NCBI RefSeq assembly: GCF_004801415.1
Contig: NZ_SSNX01000008.1
Location: forward strand, 161,028-225,027
Source of the DNA: Deinococcus sp. KSM4-11
Lineage (GTDB): Bacteria > Deinococcota > Deinococci > Deinococcales > Deinococcaceae
Reading direction: 5' to 3'
Length of the DNA: 64,000 nucleotides
Part shown: piece by piece, positions 58,872 through 64,000 of the stretch
How positions within the stretch are numbered: position 1 is the first letter of the stretch
Layout: every line of letters starts with the position of its first letter
Notes under the pieces: generated by a model
What the model saw: the letters and a program-made list of their open reading frames with translations, nothing else
Told to the model about the DNA's origin: nothing
The model's database searches: none
Position numbers and translations under genes: made by a program

Positions 58872-58932
58872 GCGACCAGCGTAGACGCTGGAGATCACGT
58901 TGCCATGAACCGGCGCGGTTCTACACTGAGAC

Positions 58933-59319
58933 ATGCGCTTCCTGCTGTGCGCCGGACTGGCCCTGCTGCTCCTGGGCTGTGCTGGCCCGCGCCGCGTCGC
59001 CGCCCAGGTGAACTCCGATCTGGGCACCGTGGCGACCGGGGGAGCGGCGGCGGATCTGCAGGTCAGGAACCGCGCGCTGACCCAGGCGGCCGATGTCTAC
59101 GTCCGAACCTGCGCGCAGGTGCTCGAGGTCATGCAGGCCGAGACTGGCAGCTTCCTCCCGGGCCTGGAGGGTCGGCCGTGCAGCGATCCGGCGCTGGGCG
59201 GCAGTGCCCTGCCGACCCCGAACTCGGTCAGGAGCAGCGTCATCCATCTCAGCGGCCCGCACTACACGGTCAGCGTGACGGATCAGGTCGGGCAGCTTCA
59301 CACGCTTAGCGGGCCTTGA
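58933..59319 (+). CDS. Small lipoprotein, 128 aa
   Basis: MRFLLCAGLALLLLGC is a lipoprotein signal with lipobox LLGC (Cys16). The mature part contains a helix (RNRALTQAADVYVRTCAQVLEVMQAETGSFLPGLEG) and a strand-rich end (SSVIHLSGPHYTVSVTDQVG), with two further cysteines. This resembles the globular part of pseudopilins, but there is no prepilin signal. TACACT five bases before the ATG suggests a leaderless message. No function is assigned. Confidence 0.65.
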   Translation: MRFLLCAGLALLLLGCAGPRRVAAQVNSDLGTVATGGAAADLQVRNRALTQAADVYVRTCAQVLEVMQAETGSFLPGLEGRPCSDPALGGSALPTPNSVRSSVIHLSGPHYTVSVTDQVGQLHTLSGP

Positions 59320-59368
59320 CCGCTGGTGACGGTCGTCGCAGAGCACCCTGACTGGGCATACTGGCGGC

Positions 59369-60601
59369 ATGACCGCTGACCCGCATCTGGCCACCCGCGC
59401 TCCCTCTCTTCCGGAGCCGCCAGTCGCGCCGCCCAGCACCTGGGCCCGGCTGTGGCGCTGGCCGCTGTTCCAGCTGGCGGTGTACCTGCTGCTCGCCTGG
59501 ACGCTGTGGCGGGTGGTGGGCCACGTCCACACGGTGGTGATCAATACTCTGGTCGCCTATCTGCTCGCCAACCTCGCCAACCCGCTGCTGTCGCGCCTGG
59601 AGCGTCGCGGCACGCCCCGCCCGCTGGGCATCCTGCTGCTGGTGCTGGTCTTCTTCGGCATCCTGGCCATGATCTCGCCGCTGGTCTCGACCCTCGTCCG
59701 TGAGGTGCAGGCGCTGATCACGGACGCCCCCAAGCTGCTCAACAACCTGAACGAGACGCTGCGCCGCCTGTCGGCCCGATCCGCGCTGCTGGCGAGCGCC
59801 CAGCAGCAGTTCGACGCCTGGGTGAAGGTCAACCAGCAGGATCTGCCGGGCCGGCTCAGCAAATCGCTCGGCACGATCCTCGCCCCGGACGGCGCGGTGT
59901 TCAGCGGCGTCAAGGGGGCCTTCGGGCTGCTCGGGCAGGGCTTCATCACGCTGGTCATCGCGATCTACATGATGGCCATCTACCCCAGCATCGGGCCGTT
60001 CCTGGTGCGCCTGCTCCCGCTGCGGTTCCAGCCGCTCGCGCGTGACGTGGGGCAGCACGTGGGCCGGGCGGTCGGCGGGTACTTTCGCGGGCAGATCACG
60101 GTCGCGCTGATCCTGGGCGTGCTCATCGCCGGGGGGCTCACGATCCTGGGCGTGCCGTCGGGGCTGGCCATCGGGTTTCTGGCGGCCCTGCTGAACATCG
60201 TGCCGTACCTGGGCGTGATCCTCTCGGTCATTCCGGCGCTGCTGCTCGCCATTCCGCTGGGCGGCCTGAAGGTCGCCCTGGTCGCGGCGCTGTTCCTGGC
60301 CGCCAACCAGCTCGAAGGCCACGTGATCGCGCCCCGCGTGGTGAGCCACAGCACCAACCTGTCGTCCCTGGCGGTCCTGCTCGCCATCGTGTTCGGCGTG
60401 GAAACCTTCGGCCTGATGGGCGCCGTGATCGCCGTGCCGCTGGTCGCCATGCTCAAATCCCTGCTGGAGGCCTACTACTACTCCAGCCGGGCCTACCGCG
60501 CGCAGAACGTCACCACACCCGCCATGCCTTCCGCCCCGACGGTGCCCGTGGTCGTCCCTTCAGACGACCCCGCGCCGGAGCAGGTAACCAGCGTCCGGTG
60601 A
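59369..60601 (+). CDS. AI-2E family transporter (PerM/YdgG type)
   Basis: 410 residues with about eight membrane helices. Family phrases are INTLVAYLLANLANPLLSRLERRG, GGYFRGQITVALILGVLIAGGLTILGVPSGLAIGFLAALLNIVPYLG and LEGHVIAPRVVSHSTNLSSLAVLLAIVFG. Members export signals, ions or act as antiporters; the AI-2 label comes from YdgG/TqsA. luxS lies 3 kb away, which is suggestive but not evidence. A Pro-rich tail is cytoplasmic. CATACT six bases before the ATG suggests a leaderless start. Confidence 0.92.
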   Translation: MTADPHLATRAPSLPEPPVAPPSTWARLWRWPLFQLAVYLLLAWTLWRVVGHVHTVVINTLVAYLLANLANPLLSRLERRGTPRPLGILLLVLVFFGILAMISPLVSTLVREVQALITDAPKLLNNLNETLRRLSARSALLASAQQQFDAWVKVNQQDLPGRLSKSLGTILAPDGAVFSGVKGAFGLLGQGFITLVIAIYMMAIYPSIGPFLVRLLPLRFQPLARDVGQHVGRAVGGYFRGQITVALILGVLIAGGLTILGVPSGLAIGFLAALLNIVPYLGVILSVIPALLLAIPLGGLKVALVAALFLAANQLEGHVIAPRVVSHSTNLSSLAVLLAIVFGVETFGLMGAVIAVPLVAMLKSLLEAYYYSSRAYRAQNVTTPAMPSAPTVPVVVPSDDPAPEQVTSVR

Positions 60602-60613
60602 GGGCCGTGCCAC

Positions 60614-61522
60614 TCAGCCTCGTTCGATGATCGTCCCGGCCGGGTCGATAGGCAGATCCATCACGCGGCCGGTCAGGCCGTTCTTCGTCATGACGCCGTG
60701 CAGGTACGCGTGGAGCCGCTCGGTCGGCTCCCGCGTGTCGTGGAAGCACAGCACGGTCGGCCCCGCGCCGCTCAGAGCCGCGCCCAGCGCGCCGTACCGC
60801 CACGCGTCGTCCAGGATGTCGCTCAGGCCCGGCACCAGCGGCGCGCGCCACACCTGATGGATGTAGTCCTGCATGGCGTGCCGCAGCAGATCCAAGCGGC
60901 CCACGCTGAGCGCGGCGGCCAGCAGCGCCGAGTGGGACAGGGCGTGCACGGCGTCCGCGCGGCTGTACTCTCGGGGCAGCACGGCGCGCGCCTTGCTGGT
61001 GCTCAGCTCGAAGTCCGGCACCAGCACGGTCACGCCCAGGTTGGCGGGCGGGTCGAGCCGGATGTAATGCGTGCCGAGCTTGTCGAGTGTGGCGACCACG
61101 ATCCCGCCGAACAGGGCCGGAGCCACGTTGTCCGGGTGGCCCTCCTCGCGCGCGGCCACGTCGAGCACCGCCGCGTCGTCGAGCGGGCCTCCCAGCAGCT
61201 CATTGCCGGCCACGATCCCGGCGACCAGGGCGGCGGCGCTGCTCCCCAGCCCCCGTGCCAGGGGCACTTCCGTCTCGATCTCCACGCGGGCGGGTGGTAA
61301 ATCTCGTCCGGCCCGTCGGGCGGCCAGCAGCATGGCGCGGTAGACGTAATTGCTCTCGTCATGCGGCGTGCCGTCCAGCTCCGCGCCCAGCGGCACGACC
61401 TCCGTCATGGCCTGGGGCGTCACGCGCAGGGTGGTGTACAGCGGCACGCTCAGGCCCAGCGAATCGAAGCCGGGGCCGAGGTTGGCGCTGCTGGCCGGGG
61501 CACGCACGGTGAAGCTGGTCAC
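60614..61522 (-). CDS. thrB: Homoserine kinase
   Basis: 302 residues of the GHMP kinase family. [22 protein letters not shown] is the N-terminal motif, [16 protein letters not shown] the phosphate-binding motif, and [14 protein letters not shown] the C-terminal glycine motif. The enzyme phosphorylates homoserine for threonine synthesis. GTG 61522 overlaps the stop of a 56-codon gene upstream (GTGA), so initiation is probably coupled to that small frame. thrA and thrC are not in the window. Confidence 0.94.
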   Translation of the reverse strand: MTSFTVRAPASSANLGPGFDSLGLSVPLYTTLRVTPQAMTEVVPLGAELDGTPHDESNYVYRAMLLAARRAGRDLPPARVEIETEVPLARGLGSSAAALVAGIVAGNELLGGPLDDAAVLDVAAREEGHPDNVAPALFGGIVVATLDKLGTHYIRLDPPANLGVTVLVPDFELSTSKARAVLPREYSRADAVHALSHSALLAAALSVGRLDLLRHAMQDYIHQVWRAPLVPGLSDILDDAWRYGALGAALSGAGPTVLCFHDTREPTERLHAYLHGVMTKNGLTGRVMDLPIDPAGTIIERG

Positions 61523-61689
61523 AGCGCCTTACTCCTGGCCAGAACGGCATCCTCGTCCCCGCTCCGGGCAAGCTTGCCGTTCATCCAAGGCGTGCCGCTG
61601 GGTGCCGGGCACGGCCCGGGCTGGAGGAGGGCCGGAAGGCTCCCTGCGACAGGGACGGACTGGCGAACCGTGGTGTTGATGCCGGGCAT
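61519..61689 (-). CDS. Small protein coupled to thrB, 56 aa
   Basis: ATG 61689 has AAGGAG five bases upstream, one of the best ribosome sites of the region. The 56-codon frame starts [22 protein letters not shown] and ends [10 protein letters not shown], and its TGA overlaps the thrB GTG. It is not rich in Thr or Ile, so a classical attenuation leader is unlikely. It may be a small functional protein or a device that feeds ribosomes to thrB. Confidence 0.55.
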   Translation of the reverse strand: MPGINTTVRQSVPVAGSLPALLQPGPCPAPSGTPWMNGKLARSGDEDAVLARSKAL

Positions 61690-62050
61690 GCGGACTCCTT
61701 CATGGCCCCGTGGGGCGGCTGCCGGTCATGGTACGCGACCCGGCCGGCGCGTGGAGACCCCGTATTCAAGACAACTGATCCGGCACCGCCCTTCGGTTCA
61801 GGATGGGCGGGAACGCCTGAGGGGAACAGCCAGCCGCTGCGCGTCTGCGGGCTTCATCTGGCGATCAGGAATGAGACGGCGGAACGTGTTTTCAGGGGAA
61901 GAACTTCATGTGGGTTTGCGGGACATCCATCCCATCTTCTTCCCATCTTGAGAATGTGTGACAATGTTCATTTGGCCTTCTGGCAGGGTTTCATGCTGCC
62001 TGCACAACGAGTTCGTTCGTTGACCCCAAGCTCTTACAGGAGGAACAAAC
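61690..62050. other. Intergenic region before the YeaQ-like gene
   Basis: No gene is supported. The right part holds an 11-base-period direct repeat (61931-61949) and the leader of the YeaQ-like gene; TACAGGAGGAA lies directly before its ATG. Confidence 0.4.
61931..61949 (+). promoter_or_regulatory. Direct repeat CCCATCTT with 11-base period
   Basis: CCCATCTT at 61931-61938 and 61942-61949, spacer CTT. The helical-turn period is that of OmpR/PhoB-type sites. It lies about 100 bases before a stress-type membrane protein gene. Confidence 0.35.
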
Positions 62051-62317
62051 ATGAGTTGGATCATCCTTATTCTGGTCGGTGCCCTCTGCGGGTGGCTCGC
62101 TAGCCTCATCATGAAGACCGATGCCCAGCAGGGTGCGGTGGCCAACATCCTGATCGGGATCGTCGGCGCGGTTCTGGCGCAGTTCCTCTTCGGTAACCTG
62201 CTCAACATCGGCGGCCAGGCGGCCGGCAACGGCTTCTCCTTCTGGAGCATCATCTGGGGCGTGGTCGGCAGTGTGATCCTGATCGCTATCCTCAAGGCCC
62301 TGCGCGTCCTTCGTTAA
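62051..62317 (+). CDS. GlsB/YeaQ/YmgE family membrane protein
   Basis: 88 residues with three membrane helices: [42 protein letters not shown] and [19 protein letters not shown]. This is the transglycosylase-associated or GlsB/YeaQ family, usually induced in stress and stationary phase. AGGAGGAA ends five bases before the ATG, a strong site. It has its own leader of at least 100 bases. Confidence 0.93.
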   Translation: MSWIILILVGALCGWLASLIMKTDAQQGAVANILIGIVGAVLAQFLFGNLLNIGGQAAGNGFSFWSIIWGVVGSVILIAILKALRVLR

Positions 62318-62509
62318 CCCCACTCCTGTCTGGCCGGGCGTCCTCTGGACGTCCGGTTCTGTTTGGTGCCAGCATCTTCCGCCCTCCCCGGTGGTGTGCT
62401 ACAGTCGGAAGGCTTGTCTGATCCCGTCCGGCAGGCGGCCGTCCGAAACGGACGCACCGCTCCCGCCGGCCAGAACCCCAGGATCCAGACTGAAGAAGGA
62501 GTAATCACC

Positions 62510-62728
62510 ATGGCGAAAGTGTGCGAAGTATGCGGTAAAGGGCCGATTGTCGTGAACTCGGTCATCCGCCGGGGCAAGGCCCGTGCGGCGGGCGGCGTGG
62601 GCCGCAAGGTCACCGGTGTCACCAAGCGAGTCCAGAAGCCCAACCTGCAGCCCCTGCTGGTCACCCGCGCGGGTGTGAGCCTGCGTCTGCGCGTGTGCAG
62701 CAAGTGCCGCAAGAGCCTGACCGTTTGA
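62510..62728 (+). CDS. rpmB: 50S ribosomal protein L28
   Basis: 72 residues. [24 protein letters not shown] and the second pair [10 protein letters not shown] give a zinc-binding C+ form of L28 with two CxxC pairs. The centre ([17 protein letters not shown], here [24 protein letters not shown]) is standard. GAAGGAG lies nine bases before ATG 62510. TACAGT (62400-62405) after TGTG may be an extended -10 box. Cells often switch C+ and C- forms under zinc shortage; only this one is here. Confidence 0.96.
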   Translation: MAKVCEVCGKGPIVVNSVIRRGKARAAGGVGRKVTGVTKRVQKPNLQPLLVTRAGVSLRLRVCSKCRKSLTV

Positions 62729-62745
62729 ACTGAGTCGTCCGTTTA

Positions 62746-62775
62746 CGCCCCCGTCCGATCATCGCGGCGGGGGCG
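62746..62775 (+). terminator. Probable terminator after rpmB
   Basis: CGCCCCCG and GCGGGGGCG form a GC-rich stem over a short loop, followed by CTTGCG. The T-tract is poor. Confidence 0.45.
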
Positions 62776-62794
62776 CTTGCGTTGGTTCGGGCAC

Positions 62795-63319
62795 TTACAG
62801 GGTGCGTTTTGGCCTGTCGGCGATGAAGGTGCCGATCACCAGCAGAATCGTGCCCACCACCACGCAACTGTCCGCGAGGTTGAAGATCGGAAAGCTCCCC
62901 TGGCCAATCACCTTCGTCACGGCGCTCAGGGGCGGTGCGTGGATCATGTCGGTCACGCGGCCCAGCCGCAGACCGTCGATGGCATTCCCGACCGCGCCAG
63001 CCGCGATCATGCTCAGCACGACCGTCAGGAAGCGCGTCTGCGGGCGCCACAGCACGTACCCCAGAATCCCCAGCCCTACCAGCAGGCGCCCCAGGGCCAG
63101 TGGCGCGGCACTCCCGCTGAACATGCTCCACGCCGCTCCGGTATTGAAGACCAGCACCCACTCTAGGACGCCGGGCACCGCCACGACCGGGGGCTGGCCG
63201 GGCGTCAGGTGGCTCAGCGCCCAGGCCTTAAGCAGCTGGTCTGCGATCAGCAGCAGGACGAAGATCAGCAGAGGCACCCAGATTGGGGGGCGGCGGAACG
63301 GGCCAGTCAGAAGAGACAC
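62795..63319 (-). CDS. lspA: Signal peptidase II (lipoprotein)
   Basis: 174 residues with four membrane helices. The catalytic aspartates are in [16 protein letters not shown] and [12 protein letters not shown], as in all LspA proteins; [10 protein letters not shown] is the other conserved segment. It cleaves prolipoproteins before the lipid-modified cysteine, and several lipoproteins are encoded in this window. TATACT seven bases before GTG 63319 supports a leaderless start. It is divergent from luxS. Confidence 0.95.
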   Translation of the reverse strand: MSLLTGPFRRPPIWVPLLIFVLLLIADQLLKAWALSHLTPGQPPVVAVPGVLEWVLVFNTGAAWSMFSGSAAPLALGRLLVGLGILGYVLWRPQTRFLTVVLSMIAAGAVGNAIDGLRLGRVTDMIHAPPLSAVTKVIGQGSFPIFNLADSCVVVGTILLVIGTFIADRPKRTL

Positions 63320-63435
63320 GCCGCGCAGTATATGAAGTCGACGTTGTGGTTCGAGCAGAGGCAGGTGCGGCCTGCCGTGTTTCGGTGGTCAGTCGGATCA
63401 CCGTGTGCGCTGGCTGTGCGGGGCACAATGACGGT

Positions 63436-63918
63436 ATGGCAAACGTTGAGTCCTTCGATCTGGATCACACCAAGGTTCATGCGCCCTACGTCCGGCTGGC
63501 GGGCGTGAAGACCACGCCGCACGGCGATCACATCAGCAAGTACGATCTGCGACTCCTGCAACCCAATCAGGGAGCCATCGAGCCGGCCGCCATCCATACC
63601 CTGGAGCACCTGCTGGCCGGCTATCTGCGCGACCACCTTCAGGACGTGGTGGACGTGTCCCCCATGGGGTGCCGGACGGGCATGTACATGGCTGTGATCG
63701 GTGCCCCGGACGAGCAGGCGGTGCTCGGCGCCTTCGAGGCCGCCCTGAAGGACACGGCCGCGCATGACCGGCCCATTCCAGGTGTGAGCGAACTCGAATG
63801 TGGCAACTACCGCAACCATGACCTGGAGGCGGCCCGCCAGCATGCGCGCGATGCGCTCGCCCAGGGGCTGAAAGTGCAGGAAACGATCCTCCTCGACCGA
63901 TCATCCGCCACGTCCTGA
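63436..63918 (+). CDS. luxS: S-ribosylhomocysteine lyase
   Basis: 160 residues. The metal-binding HTLEHLLAGYLRD and the later cysteine segment SPMGCRTGMYM, together with SELECGNYRNHDL, identify LuxS. It splits S-ribosylhomocysteine to homocysteine and the autoinducer-2 precursor in the activated methyl cycle. ATG 63436 matches the family start; CACAAT lies six bases upstream. The mtnN (pfs) gene is not in view. Confidence 0.96.
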   Translation: MANVESFDLDHTKVHAPYVRLAGVKTTPHGDHISKYDLRLLQPNQGAIEPAAIHTLEHLLAGYLRDHLQDVVDVSPMGCRTGMYMAVIGAPDEQAVLGAFEAALKDTAAHDRPIPGVSELECGNYRNHDLEAARQHARDALAQGLKVQETILLDRSSATS

Positions 63919-63950
63919 GAGAGGAGGTGAATGACACTCGCGGGTGGGGG

Positions 63951-63979
63951 TTGACAGGAGGTAAGGTCGCGAGTATTGT
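63951..63979 (+). promoter_or_regulatory. Strong sigma-70 promoter at window end
   Basis: TTGACA (63951-63956) and TATTGT (63974-63979) with a 17-base spacer, the best -35 match in the window. No open frame begins in the remaining 20 bases. Confidence 0.8.
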
Positions 63980-63985
63980 TTCTGA

Positions 63986-64000
63986 GCCTCTTCGGAGGCG
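63986..64000 (+). ncRNA. Start of a probable stable RNA (UUCG hairpin)
   Basis: GCCTC-TTCG-GAGGC begins six bases after the -10 box, where transcription should start. A UUCG-capped GC stem at the very 5' end is usual for stable RNAs or leaders. The window ends here, so the RNA cannot be named. Confidence 0.35.

Noticed and set aside
61519..61689. Threonine attenuation leader peptide before thrB
   Set aside because: The 56-codon peptide has only a few Thr codons, and no terminator/antiterminator pair was found. Kept as a small gene instead.

Overview
The window is GC-rich bacterial DNA that reads as a Deinococcus chromosome. This rests on several features: a poxvirus-type topoisomerase IB, a Lon gene whose promoter overlaps a HAIR (HspR-type) operator, DUF3352/DUF1684/DUF4126 housekeeping orphans, and a promoter style typical of Deinococcus. 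In that style a TANNNT -10 box sits 5 to 8 bases before the start codon, so many mRNAs must be leaderless. The species cannot be fixed from the sequence alone.

Layout. 1-14.9 kb holds mostly ordinary genes: MobA-like transferase (partial), DUF3352, carA with a possible switching leader, a photolyase open reading frame that runs in frame into uracil-DNA glycosylase and then overlaps topoisomerase IB, GNAT, APH and VOC proteins, a Crp-family regulator with a ferredoxin, pth and an M42 peptidase. 15-17.5 kb is a nitrogen locus with amtB between two PII genes, both lacking the uridylylation tyrosine. 17.6-26.2 kb encodes a PP2C phosphatase, an S4 protein, a three-gene secreted operon (Ig/cohesin-like lipoprotein, unknown domain protein, dockerin-like EF-hand protein), an M16C protease and a secreted HNH nuclease with a small overlapping partner. 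26.2-35.9 kb has tRNA-Asn, yqgE, lon, an esterase, a cytochrome P450 divergent from its probable regulator across a long palindrome, hemW and a methyltransferase.

36-53.6 kb is the accessory part. It holds a HerA-like ATPase, a damaged IS1-family element with an 8-bp target duplication, an orphan m5C methyltransferase, a BCS1-like AAA+ protein, and tRNA-Pro followed by a decayed island. The island carries a pseudogene of integrase-type repeats with two nonsense codons and three tandem type IV pilin genes. It ends at a degraded second copy of the tRNA-Pro 3' half and terminator, which looks like an attachment-site pair. Beyond it two IS5-family elements stand side by side, each bounded by CTAG. 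Further on are fragments (DUF805, GGDEF) and a VanY-like D,D-carboxypeptidase divergent from its own two-component system, which looks acquired.

53.7-64 kb returns to ordinary content: GNAT, PIG-L deacetylase, PAP2 phosphatase, cupredoxin, a second two-component system, AI-2E transporter, thrB with a small coupled upstream gene, a YeaQ-type membrane protein, rpmB, lspA and luxS. The window ends in a strong promoter and a UUCG-capped hairpin that probably begins a stable RNA.

The most novel points are the photolyase-UDG reading frame, the cohesin/dockerin-like secreted operon, the tRNA-Pro island with pilins, the FNR-type box at exactly -41.5 before the ferredoxin gene, and the VanY cassette. 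No CRISPR array, rRNA or complete prophage was seen.
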